This document shows, piece after piece, positions 23,655 to 32,855 of a stretch of 64,000 nt of DNA. Source of the DNA: Actinoplanes sp. NBC_00393 (GTDB lineage Bacteria > Actinomycetota > Actinomycetes > Mycobacteriales > Micromonosporaceae); assembly GCF_036053395.1 (NCBI RefSeq), contig NZ_CP107942.1, positions 9,456,001 to 9,520,000 of the forward strand, written 5' to 3'. The notes below the pieces were generated by a model. That model did not search any database. It was not told where the DNA came from and worked only from the letters and a program-made list of their open reading frames with translations. Each line of letters begins with the position of its first letter. Position 1 is the first letter of the stretch. The position numbers and the translations under genes were made by a program.

Positions 23655-26600
23655 ATGGCTGAGCAGCGGGAGTCGCCCACGACGATCCGGGATCGGGCCG
23701 TGGCGGTGGCGGACTATCTGCTGGCCGTGCGGGCTCAGATGGATCGTCCGGCTCGTACTGTCCCGACGGATGCGCACTGGCTCGATTCCCTTCCGCGGCA
23801 TCCGGATTGTCAGGTCGGCCCGGGGGTTGATGGCACGTCCTGGCTGAGGGTGGGTCGGCCTGATCTTCCGCCGCCGGTGGCGGTTCCGGCGGCCTTGCGT
23901 CGCAGGCTGCGTGGCGAGATCTCCGCGACGGACGAACCCGCCCCGACCGAGCTGACAGCAGAAGCCCAGAAGGAGCAGGCCAAGGCACTAGGCAAGCCGG
24001 TAGCCGAGGTAGCAGGCAAGCCGGAAGCCAGGGCCGAAGGCTCGGCAGAGGGAGACAGTAAGTACGGAGAAGCTGAGCCGGACCCCTTCGAGCTGTGGCG
24101 GGAGGAAGCCTGGCGCCCCTGGTCGGAAGCGACCGCCGCCGCCGAGCAGACACGGGAGCTGCATCGCCGGCTCTTCGACCGGATGCATCAGCTGGACATG
24201 GCGGTGGCCACCACCGAGCTGGTCTGGGGGCACGGCATCCTGGAGACCACGATCGACGGCACCCGGGTGCGTTATCCGCTGGTCGCCACGCCGGTGCTGA
24301 TCGAGTACGACCCGGACCGGGCGCTGGTCAGCGTCTCCCCGGCTGGTCCGTCCCGGCTGCAGACCGCGGTGCTGAGCGGCCTCGACGAGCGCTACCTGAA
24401 TCAGCTGGCCGGGCTCGCCGGCCCGGGCGGCGTGGTCGAGGTGGATCTCTGGAGCGAGTTCGAGCGGCGCGAGTTCTTCGAACGCGCGCTCACCCGCCTC
24501 GGCCATGACCGGATAATTCTGGATGAGTCCGAAAGATCCGATGCCAAGACCTTCATCCGCGACACCGCAGTCCTCTTCGCGCGACCCCGACAGCGGCAGC
24601 TGCGAGGCTTCCTGGAGAACCTGCGCGACCGCCTGACCAGCGGCGACTTCAGCGCGGTAGGTTCGCTGGCCGCCGTCGTCGCGCATGAGCCGAGCCGCCT
24701 CACCATGCCCGACGACCAGCCGGAACGCTGGGAGCGGGTGGGCGGCCGCCTCCTCATGCCACTGCCCACGAACGAGGCGCAGGAGTCGATCGCGCGCCGG
24801 CTGGCCCATCACCGCAACGTCGCGGTGCAGGGTCCGCCCGGCACCGGCAAGACCCACACCATCCGCAACCTGATCTGCCACCTGATGGCGAACGGCAAGC
24901 GGGTCCTGGTGGTCGCGCAGAAGGAGGAGCCGCTGCGCGTGCTCCGCGACGGCCTGCCCGAGGAGGTGCAGGCGCTCTGCCTGGCGGTGCTCGGCCGGAC
25001 CACGGACCAGCTGGTGCAGCTCCAGCTGGCCGCGCGCGAGCTCTCCGACCGGGCGGCGACGCTGGACAAGGACGCCGAGGCGCGCCGGGTGGAGCGGCTC
25101 ACCCGCACTCTGGAGGAGGCCGAGCGCGAGCATGCCGCCGCGCTGGCGGGACTGCGATTGATCGCTGAGAGCGAGGCTGTCTCGTACCAGATCGGTGGGG
25201 TTGCTCTGCTCCCCGCCGAGGTCGGCGCCTGGTTGCGCGAGCGTGCTGCCGCGCACGGCGGCATTCCGGATCCGATCTCGGGTCCGGCGCCGCTCACCAT
25301 CGAGGATTTCGCGACGCTGCTCAAGCTGGCGGCGCGACTGTCGCCGGAGGATCGCGCGGCCGCGATGCGGCCGTTGCCGGAGATCCAGGATCTGCCGGAT
25401 GCCGCCGAGACGGCGGCCCAGCGGGAGAAGAGCGCCCAGACCGAGGCGCGCCTGTCGCTCTTGGCAGATGCGGGCGTCGATCTGGCATCGGTACGCGTGG
25501 AGCGCCGCGCCGGTATGGCGGAGCTGGTGGGCGACCTGCGGGAGGCGGTGAACTGGCTGCGCCGGCGGGAGGGTACGTGGACCGACCGTCTCGGCCGGCT
25601 GCTGGACGACCCGCACTGGCGCACCGTCTGGACCGATCATGTGGCGGCCACCGAGGCGATCTACGGGGAGCTGGCCGGGCTGGCCCGGGAGGTGACCGGG
25701 CACCGGATCGTCGTGCCGGATCCGCTGCTGGCCGAGCCGAAGCTGCTGCTGATCCGGCTGGCCGAGATCCGGCAGCGGTTCGCCGCGGGTAGGGGCCTGA
25801 ACCGGCTGTTGCAGGCCGCTCTGTACCGGCTGGCCGAGGAGATCCGGGTCGACGGCGAGCCGGTGCGCACGACGGCCGACGTGGATCTTGCGATCGCCGG
25901 GGTACGGCGTACCCAGGCCCGCCGCCGGCTGGGTGAGGTGTGGCAGGAGTGGGTGGAGCGCCTGTCGATCCCGGACCCGGCGAGCGGCTGGGGCGATCCG
26001 GAGGTCTGGGCCGGTGCGCTGCTCGCCGACGCGTCGCAGTCCCTCGACTTCGATCTGCACCGGTGGCCGCCTCTCGCGGGGCGGCTCGCGGCACTCGTAC
26101 CCCAGCGGGAATTGCAGCCGGATGCGGCCTGCCTGGCCGAGGTGGCGGATCAGCTGGCCGGCGCCCTCGAAGTGTTCGCGCTGGACAAGGCGCAGACCGT
26201 GGAGCGGGCGGTGGCCGACCGGCTGGCGCTGTGGCCGGACCTGGTGGAGGCCTGGAAGAGCCTGGACGGCTGGGACGAGGCGGTCGCCGAGGTGCGCCGG
26301 CTGGTTCTGCTGCAACCGGATGTGATGCGGTTCCATGCCGCGCACGACCGGCTGGCGTCGATCGCTCCGGAGTGGGCCGCCCAGATCGCGGGCGGTGAGC
26401 ATCCGGTCGTCTCCGGGCAGGCCTGCCTGGACGCCTGGGAGTGGCGGCGTGCGCAGACCTGGTTCGACGGGGTGGTCGGCGACGTCGATCCGGCGGTGCT
26501 GTCCCGCCGCGTGGAGCGCGCCCGTGCCAAGATCCGGCGGCTGACCGGCGAGCTGGTCGTGGCCTCGGCCTGGCTGGAGGTGGCCCGGGCCCTCGACGAC

Positions 26601-27968
26601 CGGCGCCGGGCCGCGCTGGCCGACTGGACCACCGCGCTGCGCAAGATCGGCAAGGGCACCGGGCGGGGTGCCGCGGCCTGGCAGGCGCACGCGCAGCGGG
26701 CCATGGAGCAGGCGGTCACCGCGGTGCCGGTCTGGGTCATGTCGGTGGACCGGGCGATCGAGCAGTTCGCCGGTGGGGCGAAGTTCGACGTGGTGATCGT
26801 CGACGAGGCGTCCCAGGCGGATCTCTTCGCGCTGCCGGTGCTCTCGCTGGCCGAGCGGGCCGTGGTGGTCGGCGACGACCAGCAGATCGGGCCGCAGCTC
26901 GGGTTCGTCGGTTCGGTGTCCGGGCTGATCCGGCGTCATCTGGACGGCGTGCCGTCGGCCGAGCATTTCGACCCGGAGTCCTCGCTCTACGACCACGCGG
27001 TGCGCCGTTCCCCGGAGCGGATCCTGCTGACCGAGCACTTCCGCTGCGTACCGCAGATCATCGAGTTCTCGTCGCGGCACTACTACGACGGCAAGATCAT
27101 GCCGCTGCGGGCGGACCGGCCGGCTCTGCCGCCGATTCAGACCGTTTTTGCCGCCACCGGCGTACGCCAGCCGCAGCCCGGCCTCGGCGACGTCAACCTG
27201 GAGGAGGCGAACGCGCTGGTCGAGCGGGTCACGAAGATCGTGGCCGACCCGCGGTACGACGGGAAGACGCTCGGCGTGATCAGCCTGTTGAGCAGCAGTG
27301 GACAGGCGAACTATCTGCTCACCCAGTTGCGCGAGGCGATCGGCGAGGACGAGATCCAGGCGCGGCGGTTGCGGGTGGGCGACGCGTACACGTTCCAGGG
27401 CGACGAGCGGGACGTCGTACTGATCTCGATGGTGGTGTCCGAGAACGATCCGCGGATCGCGGCGTTCACGAAACGCGACTACCACCGGCGGATCAACGTG
27501 GCCGCGTCCCGGGCGCGTGATCAGTTGTGGATCTTCCATTCGGTGCGCCCGAACGCTCTTCTCGCTGATGACGCTCGGGGGCTGCTTCTCGCGTACGCCC
27601 TCGATCTTCCGGTGGAGGGCGCCACTGCCGACCTGGCCGCGCGCTGCGAGAGTGATTTCGAGCGTGCCGTGCTCAAGCTCCTGGTCGGCCGGGGTTTCCG
27701 GCCGATCCCGCAGTTCCGGATCGGCGGCTACCGGATCGACTTCGTGCTGAACGCGCCGGACGGGCGGCGGCTGGCGATCGAGTGCGACGGCGACGCCTAT
27801 CACGGGCCGGAGCAGTGGGAGAGCGACATGCGCCGGCAGTCGGTGCTGGAGCGGGTCGGCAACTGCGTCTTCGTGCGGATCCGGGGCAGCGTCTTCGCCC
27901 GGGAACCGGAGGCGGCGATGCGCCCGGTCTGGCAGCGGATCGCCGAGCTGGAGATCACACCGGTCTGA
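23655..27968 (+). CDS. SF1 helicase fused to a C-terminal Vsr/DUF559-like endonuclease domain
   Basis: A 1437-residue soluble protein. Helicase motifs: I GPPGTGKTHTIRN (about residue 392), II VVIVDEASQADLF (about 1050), III VVGDDQQIGPQ, IV LTEHFRCVPQIIEFSS, V GDAYTFQGDERDVVLISMV, VI INVAASRARDQLWIFHSV. A long insert with coiled-coil character (about 470-1000) separates motifs I and II. The last 110 residues form a Vsr/DUF559-type nuclease domain: FERAVLKLLVGRGF, IDFVL, LAIECDGDAYHG and VFVRIRG. The layout resembles helicase-Vsr fusion proteins reported in bacterial defence screens. Residues about 85-140 are a charged linker. It stands alone, with no linked methylase. Confidence 0.88.
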   Translation: MAEQRESPTTIRDRAVAVADYLLAVRAQMDRPARTVPTDAHWLDSLPRHPDCQVGPGVDGTSWLRVGRPDLPPPVAVPAALRRRLRGEISATDEPAPTELTAEAQKEQAKALGKPVAEVAGKPEARAEGSAEGDSKYGEAEPDPFELWREEAWRPWSEATAAAEQTRELHRRLFDRMHQLDMAVATTELVWGHGILETTIDGTRVRYPLVATPVLIEYDPDRALVSVSPAGPSRLQTAVLSGLDERYLNQLAGLAGPGGVVEVDLWSEFERREFFERALTRLGHDRIILDESERSDAKTFIRDTAVLFARPRQRQLRGFLENLRDRLTSGDFSAVGSLAAVVAHEPSRLTMPDDQPERWERVGGRLLMPLPTNEAQESIARRLAHHRNVAVQGPPGTGKTHTIRNLICHLMANGKRVLVVAQKEEPLRVLRDGLPEEVQALCLAVLGRTTDQLVQLQLAARELSDRAATLDKDAEARRVERLTRTLEEAEREHAAALAGLRLIAESEAVSYQIGGVALLPAEVGAWLRERAAAHGGIPDPISGPAPLTIEDFATLLKLAARLSPEDRAAAMRPLPEIQDLPDAAETAAQREKSAQTEARLSLLADAGVDLASVRVERRAGMAELVGDLREAVNWLRRREGTWTDRLGRLLDDPHWRTVWTDHVAATEAIYGELAGLAREVTGHRIVVPDPLLAEPKLLLIRLAEIRQRFAAGRGLNRLLQAALYRLAEEIRVDGEPVRTTADVDLAIAGVRRTQARRRLGEVWQEWVERLSIPDPASGWGDPEVWAGALLADASQSLDFDLHRWPPLAGRLAALVPQRELQPDAACLAEVADQLAGALEVFALDKAQTVERAVADRLALWPDLVEAWKSLDGWDEAVAEVRRLVLLQPDVMRFHAAHDRLASIAPEWAAQIAGGEHPVVSGQACLDAWEWRRAQTWFDGVVGDVDPAVLSRRVERARAKIRRLTGELVVASAWLEVARALDDRRRAALADWTTALRKIGKGTGRGAAAWQAHAQRAMEQAVTAVPVWVMSVDRAIEQFAGGAKFDVVIVDEASQADLFALPVLSLAERAVVVGDDQQIGPQLGFVGSVSGLIRRHLDGVPSAEHFDPESSLYDHAVRRSPERILLTEHFRCVPQIIEFSSRHYYDGKIMPLRADRPALPPIQTVFAATGVRQPQPGLGDVNLEEANALVERVTKIVADPRYDGKTLGVISLLSSSGQANYLLTQLREAIGEDEIQARRLRVGDAYTFQGDERDVVLISMVVSENDPRIAAFTKRDYHRRINVAASRARDQLWIFHSVRPNALLADDARGLLLAYALDLPVEGATADLAARCESDFERAVLKLLVGRGFRPIPQFRIGGYRIDFVLNAPDGRRLAIECDGDAYHGPEQWESDMRRQSVLERVGNCVFVRIRGSVFAREPEAAMRPVWQRIAELEITPV

Positions 27969-28305
27969 CCGTCACTGCGTGCATGTCTTTGGACGCGTTG
28001 CGTGCATGTCGATGGCTGGTTGCGGGTAGGAAACTGCGCAAGGTTCCAAAGTGAATACTTGAAGTAACTGTCTGTCATGGAGGCGTGAGGGGTTTTCGGC
28101 GTAATTGCGGGGGAACGAGGTCATCCGATCGGTTGTTTCGTTACTCTGGATGGGCGATAATTCCCTGCTCCTGGCCTTGCCGGCGGAAACGTCAAAACTT
28201 TGACGCCGGTATCCACTGTTACTACGGCCTGGTGACAGGTCGTAATAGGTGAGGGGACTTGGTGGCAGGGGGATCAGCCGTGCGCAAGGGGGGAGGTGAC
28301 GGCGG
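27969..28305. other. Intergenic region upstream of the PAS/EAL gene
   Basis: No gene is seen. It contains two copies of TGCGTGCATGTC (27976-27987 and 27999-28010, 23 bases apart) and a 16-base palindrome at 28190-28205. An imperfect hairpin around TACGGCCTGGTGACAGGTCG (about 28220-28245) lies 60-85 bases before the start codon. These may regulate the downstream cyclic-di-GMP gene. Confidence 0.6.
28190..28205. promoter_or_regulatory. Perfect palindrome, possible operator
   Basis: CGTCAAAACTTTGACG: 7-base arms around AC, about 100 bases before the PAS/EAL start. Its centre resembles the palindrome upstream of the rpiR gene (58938-58949). No regulator can be assigned. Confidence 0.4.
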
Positions 28306-29964
28306 ATGACGGTGCCCGAAGAACGGGAGCGTTGGACGCCGGCGCCACCAGCCATGCTGCCCGAGCCCCGGCAACCCACCGACGAGCGGGCCGCCTGGTT
28401 CACGTACACCGCCGCCGGTGACCAGATCGTCTGGTCCGCCGCGCTCTCCGCGATGATCGGCCGGCCGCCGGCCGAGAAGGAGATGACCCGGCAGATCCTG
28501 GCGCGTTACGTGCACCGCGACGACCACGCCAAGGCGCTCGGATCGATCACCGAGGCCTGGACCAGCCGGCACACCGTGCACACGACGGTGCGGTTGATGC
28601 GTACGGATGGTGGCTGGTTCGACGTCGACTGCCGCCTCGAGCCGATGATGAGCTCCGACGGCACGGTCCGCGGGATCCGCGGCACGGTTCGCGACGTCTC
28701 GTCCCGCGAGCGGGCGCGCCGGGAGTCGGCGCGGCTCACCCGGCGTGGCGAGACCGTGCAGGCGTCGCTGGTCGAGCCCGACCCGGCCACCGGCCTGCTC
28801 ATCCGGGCCCGGTTCGCCGACGAGATCGACCGCGCCCTGCGCAACGCCGGCGGCGCGTTGCTGGTGGTGCGCGTACAGGGCCGCCAGCGTCCGGATGACA
28901 ACGCCGAGCTGCTGCACCAGGTGGCCCGGGTGCTGGAGGAACACGTCCGGCCGGAGCACCTGCTCGGCCGGGTCGGACCCAACGAGGTCGCCGTGCTGTA
29001 CGCGGGAACCTCGTGGCGGGACGCACGGGAACAGTCGCGGGTTCTGATGGCGACGCTGCGCGAGGAAGTCCAGGCCTGGGGTGGGCTGGTCCGTTTCGAA
29101 CGTGATGCCGAGGCCGGCAGCCACGGTCTGCTGATCGACGCCGAGCAGGCCTGGCGGCAGTCCCGTGAGGCGGAACGCTCGCTCACCCGGCTGGCGCATC
29201 CGGTGCCGGTTCGTGACCGGCAGGGTTCGTACCGGACCCGGCTGGCCGACGCGCTCGGCACCGACCGGTTCACTCTCTACTCGCAGCCGATCCTGGAGCT
29301 GCAGACCAACAAGGTCACCCGGCACGAGCTGCTGCTCCGCGTCCTGGACGAGGCGGACGGCCCGCAGTCGCCGATCCAGGTGCTGGACGCCGCGGAGCGG
29401 CTGGACGCGGTCTTCGACATCGACCTCTGGGTGGTGGAGCGGGCCATGCGGCTCGCCGCCGAGGAGCCGGGCCTCTGCCTGCAGGTCAACCTCTCCGGCC
29501 GCTCGGTCGGCGACCCGCGGCTGACCACCGAGGTGGAGAAGCTGCTGGACCGCTACCGGGTGGACCCGGCCCAGCTCACCTTCGAGATCACCGAGACCGC
29601 GCTGATCGGGAACCTGAGTGAGGCCCGCCGGTTCGCCGACCGGGTCCGGGATCTCGGCTGCGGGCTCGCGCTGGACGACTTCGGCTCCGGGTACGCGTCC
29701 TTCCGCTACCTGCGGCTCTTCCCGATCGACCTGGTCAAGATCGACGGTGAGTACGTGGTGGATCTGGTCGACAATCCGCAGGATCAGGTGCTCGTGCGGG
29801 CGCTGGTGCAGGTGTGCCAGGCGTACGGGATCCACACGGTGGCCGAGTTCGTTCAGGACGAGGCGACGCTGCGGATGTTGCGCGAGCTCGGCGTCGATTA
29901 CGTGCAGGGTTATCTGATCGGGCGGCCGTCGCCTGTTCCGCCGAGCCGATTGCGGGGAGCCTGA
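28306..29964 (+). CDS. PAS / degenerate GGDEF / EAL cyclic-di-GMP protein
   Basis: A 552-residue cytoplasmic protein. A PAS domain (about residues 25-140) with a PAC-like end (GTVRGIRGTVRDVSSRE) comes first. A GGDEF-like domain follows whose signature is GRVGPNEVAVLYAG, so no cyclase activity is expected. The EAL domain (about 300-545) keeps catalytic residues: HELLLRV (Glu of EAL kept as ELL), QVNLSGRS, EITETAL, LDDFGSGYASF, VKIDG and VAEFV. It probably hydrolyses cyclic-di-GMP in response to a PAS ligand. The ATG follows GGGAGGTGACGGCGG. It is a single gene; the next gene starts 18 bases later. Confidence 0.9.
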   Translation: MTVPEERERWTPAPPAMLPEPRQPTDERAAWFTYTAAGDQIVWSAALSAMIGRPPAEKEMTRQILARYVHRDDHAKALGSITEAWTSRHTVHTTVRLMRTDGGWFDVDCRLEPMMSSDGTVRGIRGTVRDVSSRERARRESARLTRRGETVQASLVEPDPATGLLIRARFADEIDRALRNAGGALLVVRVQGRQRPDDNAELLHQVARVLEEHVRPEHLLGRVGPNEVAVLYAGTSWRDAREQSRVLMATLREEVQAWGGLVRFERDAEAGSHGLLIDAEQAWRQSREAERSLTRLAHPVPVRDRQGSYRTRLADALGTDRFTLYSQPILELQTNKVTRHELLLRVLDEADGPQSPIQVLDAAERLDAVFDIDLWVVERAMRLAAEEPGLCLQVNLSGRSVGDPRLTTEVEKLLDRYRVDPAQLTFEITETALIGNLSEARRFADRVRDLGCGLALDDFGSGYASFRYLRLFPIDLVKIDGEYVVDLVDNPQDQVLVRALVQVCQAYGIHTVAEFVQDEATLRMLRELGVDYVQGYLIGRPSPVPPSRLRGA

Positions 29965-29982
29965 CCCGGGTAACGTGCGGGC

Positions 29983-30372
29983 ATGGAGCACTTCACGATT
30001 GCCACCGTTGCGGAGCAGAGCAAGGATTTCCGTCGGGTCCTGTGGACCGGGAAGCACACCCAACTCGTGATCATGACCGTTCCGCCGGGCGGCGAGATCG
30101 GCGAGGAGGTCCACGAGGTGGACCAGATCCTCACCTTCGTCAGCGGTGTCGGCAAGGCGGTCATCTCCGGCGAGACCCGCAAGGTCCAGCAGGGTGACCT
30201 GGTCGTCGTGCCCGCCGGCCGCAAGCACAACTTCCTCAACGAGGGTCCGAACCCGCTGGTCCTCTACACCGTTTACGGCCCGCCGGAGCACGCCGACGGT
30301 GCTGTGCACAAGACCAAGGAAGAGGCTGACGCTCTCGAGGAAGCCGGCAAGGACGAGCCGCCCTCGTCGTGA
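29983..30372 (+). CDS. Cupin-domain protein
   Basis: A 129-residue single cupin. The metal-site motifs are G-x5-H-x3-E-like (GGEIGEEVHEVDQILTFVSG) and the second motif GDLVVVPAGRKHNFLN, in the usual order. The C-terminal 30 residues are charged and probably disordered. The family binds a metal and either small ligands or acts as an isomerase or dioxygenase; the substrate is not evident. ATG at 29983, 18 bases after the PAS/EAL stop, so the two are likely cotranscribed. A strong hairpin (30389-30440) ends the unit. Confidence 0.9.
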   Translation: MEHFTIATVAEQSKDFRRVLWTGKHTQLVIMTVPPGGEIGEEVHEVDQILTFVSGVGKAVISGETRKVQQGDLVVVPAGRKHNFLNEGPNPLVLYTVYGPPEHADGAVHKTKEEADALEEAGKDEPPSS

Positions 30373-30388
30373 ATCTCGGGCGTAGGTA

Positions 30389-30440
30389 CACGACGCCGGA
30401 ACCGGCCGAGGCCCCCCAGCCAGCCGGTTCCGGCGCCGTG
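30389..30440. terminator. Strong 18-bp-arm hairpin after the cupin gene
   Basis: CACGACGCCGGAACCGGC (30389-30406) pairs with GCCGGTTCCGGCGCCGTG (30423-30440) at 17 of 18 positions around a 16-base loop. A second small stem, CGGGG/CCCCG, follows at 30443-30459. It is probably the transcription terminator of the EAL-cupin unit. Confidence 0.75.
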
Positions 30441-30534
30441 TTCGGGGTGAAAGTCCCCGGACAGAGTACCCGGCCAGGTTCACGTAAGTCGATCGATTCG
30501 GCGACCGATCGGTAGTCGGCACTAATCTTCCTGC

Positions 30535-30981
30535 ATGGACGAGCCCCGCTGGTTGACCGAGGAGCAGCAACATACCTGGCGGCGCCTGGTCGAGGTGCTG
30601 GTCAGAGTGCCCGCGGCCCTGGAGGGGCAGCTTCAGCGCGACGCCGGGCTGACCCATATGGGCTACCTCGTCCTGATGACCCTCTCCGAGCGCCCGGACC
30701 GCCGGCTCGCCATGAGCAAGCTGGCGAAACTGGCCTGCGCGTCACTGTCACGACTGTCCCATGTGGTGGCCCGGCTGGAGGAGCGGGGCTGGGTGCGCCG
30801 CGAGCGTGACCCCGAGGACGGCCGGGTGCAGATCGCGGTCCTCACCGAGGCGGGGTTCGCCAAGGTGGTCGAGACGGCGCCCGGGCACGCCGAAGCGGTG
30901 CAGCAGCTCATCTTCGACCGGTTGACCACGGCTCAGATGCGTCAGCTGGCCAAACTGGCGGAGGCGCTGCTCCGGCCCTGA
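30535..30981 (+). CDS. MarR-family transcriptional regulator
   Basis: A 148-residue winged-helix regulator. The recognition region (LAMSKLAKLACASLSRLSHV) is followed by VVARLEERGWVRRERDPEDGR and the wing VQIAVLTEAG, which fits the MarR pattern in order and length. ATG at 30535. It stands alone between the terminator at 30.4 kb and the convergent LigD-like gene (36 bases between stops). The target and ligand are unknown; autoregulation is usual in the family. Confidence 0.93.
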   Translation: MDEPRWLTEEQQHTWRRLVEVLVRVPAALEGQLQRDAGLTHMGYLVLMTLSERPDRRLAMSKLAKLACASLSRLSHVVARLEERGWVRRERDPEDGRVQIAVLTEAGFAKVVETAPGHAEAVQQLIFDRLTTAQMRQLAKLAEALLRP

Positions 30982-31017
30982 ATGGCGGCGCTCTGCTGGT
31001 CGGCCAGCAGGCTGTCC

Positions 31018-32085
31018 TCATGCCGGGATGGACAACCAGAGACGACTCCGGCGCCCGGGCAGATAGGGCGAGTCGAGCCGCTTGGCGATGACGCCGTTCA
31101 GGCCCTGCGTCCGGGCCGTCTCCAGGGCGAACTCGCCGCCGCCCGGGAAGTAGGGCGGGGTCTGCCAGTGGTCGCCGGCCAGGTCGAGGCCGTCCAGCAA
31201 CTCCCGGCGTTCGGCGTAACGGACCAATTCGGTCGTGGCATGACCCTCGAGCCACAGTAGGTCGTACAGCAGAAGGTGTGCCGGCGTGCGCTCCGCTGCC
31301 CGCCGGGCCGCTGCCGAGTCCTTCGGCGCTTTGCGCCGGGCCAGCAGTTCCGGCGCCGGCCGGGCGCCGTCGAACGCGACGATCTCGCCGTCGAGCACTG
31401 CCTCGATCGGCGCGAGCGCCGGCCCGAGCGGCCGGATCTCCGGATACCACGAGGTCACATCGGCGCCGTCGGCATCGCTGAGGCGCACTCTTCCACCGGA
31501 GATGTACGCGATGACGCGGCGCCCGCCCCAGTTCAGCTCGTATCCCCAGTCGCCGTCGTCCGGCGGGAGTCCTGCGGTCCGGGTCGCGAGCATCGGCTGC
31601 ACGGCGTCCGGCATCGCCTCCCAGCCCGGCTCGGCCGGATCCATCCGGCGGACCATCCAGTCCCGGCCGCCGGTCTGAAAGAAGACGTATCGACCGTTCG
31701 TGCGCTCACCGTGAAAGGTGACGCCGATCTCGTCGTCCCGCCACTTGTCGGCCTCGTACGTCCCCTGGTCGTGGATCGTCATCCGGCCGCCGCCGTACTC
31801 ACCGGCCGGGATCTCGCCGGCGAAGTCCAGATACTCCAGCGGATGGTCCTCGGTGTGTTTGGCCAGGTTGTTGCGGGCCCGGTCGCGGGGCAGGCCACGC
31901 GGCACGGCGAACGAGACCAGCACGCCGTCCCGTTCCAGCCGGACGTCCCAGTGCAGGCTGCGGGCGTGGTGCTGCTGGATGACGAAGCGGCACTGCCCGG
32001 TCGGCCCGGGCGTGGCCGGTGGGACGGGTTCCGGGGTGCGCCGGGCGTCCCGCTTGCGGCGGTAGTCGTCGAGGCGGTCCGTCAT
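31018..32085 (-). CDS. LigD-like protein: 3'-phosphoesterase domain plus ligase-like domain lacking the catalytic lysine
   Basis: A 355-residue protein from ATG 32085 (MTDRLDDYRRKRD). Residues about 30-150 are a LigD phosphoesterase domain with the active-site set QQHHARSLHWDVRLE and EDHPLEYLDFAGEIPAGEYG. Residues about 175-350 align with the nucleotidyltransferase domain of ATP-dependent ligases, but the KxDG-type motif is YELNWGGRR: the adenylated lysine is Asn and the Asp is Gly. The downstream motifs (VLDGEIVAF, VIAKRLDSPYLPGRRS) are kept. The sequence ends before the OB-fold, and motif V ends LWLSIPA without its lysine. Ligation is therefore unlikely. It may act as an end-processing enzyme. 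No ku gene is in the window. Confidence 0.85.
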   Translation of the reverse strand: MTDRLDDYRRKRDARRTPEPVPPATPGPTGQCRFVIQQHHARSLHWDVRLERDGVLVSFAVPRGLPRDRARNNLAKHTEDHPLEYLDFAGEIPAGEYGGGRMTIHDQGTYEADKWRDDEIGVTFHGERTNGRYVFFQTGGRDWMVRRMDPAEPGWEAMPDAVQPMLATRTAGLPPDDGDWGYELNWGGRRVIAYISGGRVRLSDADGADVTSWYPEIRPLGPALAPIEAVLDGEIVAFDGARPAPELLARRKAPKDSAAARRAAERTPAHLLLYDLLWLEGHATTELVRYAERRELLDGLDLAGDHWQTPPYFPGGGEFALETARTQGLNGVIAKRLDSPYLPGRRSRLWLSIPA

Positions 32086-32171
32086 AGTTCGATTCTCTGC
32101 CCGCCCCGGCCGGGAAATACACGGGTGTAACTCGGCCGGGAATTGTCGTACCCCGATGGTTGAGTGTCGGC

Positions 32172-32855
32172 ATGTACACCGAATGGCCTTCCTCGCTGCC
32201 GCACGTGGTCGCCTGGCGCAGCATCGCCGCGCCACACACCGGCACCGGGCGCATCCTGCCGGACGGGTGCCTCGACCTGATCTGGCACGAGGGTTCGGTC
32301 TTCGTGGCCGGGCCCGACACCACGGCACAGCTCAGCGCGCCGACGCCGGGCGATCGCCACCACGCGCTGCGCTTCGGCGCGGGCACCGGCCCAGGCGTGC
32401 TCGGCGTGCCCGCCTCCGAGCTGGTCGACCGGCACGTGCCGCTCGACCAGATCTGGCCGGCCACCGAGGTCCGCCGGATCGCCGAGGCCGACGACCCCGG
32501 CGCCGCGCTGGAGGCCGCCGCGCGAGAACGCTGGCAGCCACCGGATCCGGTCATGGTCGCGGTCGCCGAGGGCGCCCGGGCCGACCGGCCGGTCAGCGAG
32601 ATCGCGGCCGGCGCCGGCCTGGGCGAGCGCCAGTTGCGCCGGCGCAGTGTGGCCGCGTATGGGTACGGGCCGAAGACACTCAACCGCATCTTCCGGATGC
32701 GCCGGGCCGTCGCCCTGGCCCGGGCCGGCCGGGCGTTCGCCGCCGTGGCCGCCGACTCCGGCTACGCCGACCAGGCCCACCTCGCCCGGGAGGTGCGCGA
32801 CCTGGCCGGCGTCCCGTTGGGTGAGCTCGTCACTCAGGTGGCCGACGCGGCGTAA
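32172..32855 (+). CDS. AraC-family helix-turn-helix regulator
   Basis: About 227 residues from ATG 32172 (an in-frame TTG at 32160 adds four). The N-terminal half (RILPDGCLDLIWHEGSVFVA) is the DUF6597-like sensor seen in short AraC regulators. The C-terminal half has two helix-turn-helix motifs (VSEIAAGAGLGERQLRRRSV and FAAVAADSGYADQAHLAREV) with GYGPKTLNRIFRMRRA between them. It is divergent from the LigD-like gene by about 87 bases. Its 3' end overlaps the convergent VOC gene by 22 bases. Confidence 0.9.
   Translation: MYTEWPSSLPHVVAWRSIAAPHTGTGRILPDGCLDLIWHEGSVFVAGPDTTAQLSAPTPGDRHHALRFGAGTGPGVLGVPASELVDRHVPLDQIWPATEVRRIAEADDPGAALEAAARERWQPPDPVMVAVAEGARADRPVSEIAAGAGLGERQLRRRSVAAYGYGPKTLNRIFRMRRAVALARAGRAFAAVAADSGYADQAHLAREVRDLAGVPLGELVTQVADAA

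Noticed and set aside
23988..27803. A 1271-codon open frame on the minus strand
   Set aside because: It lies opposite the helicase-nuclease gene and arises from the G+C third-position bias. The product is His/Arg/Gln-rich without domains.
30441..30460. GGGGTGAAAGTCCCC as a riboswitch element
   Set aside because: It is a 5-bp stem directly after a strong terminator and not upstream of a fitting gene; no known riboswitch core is present.
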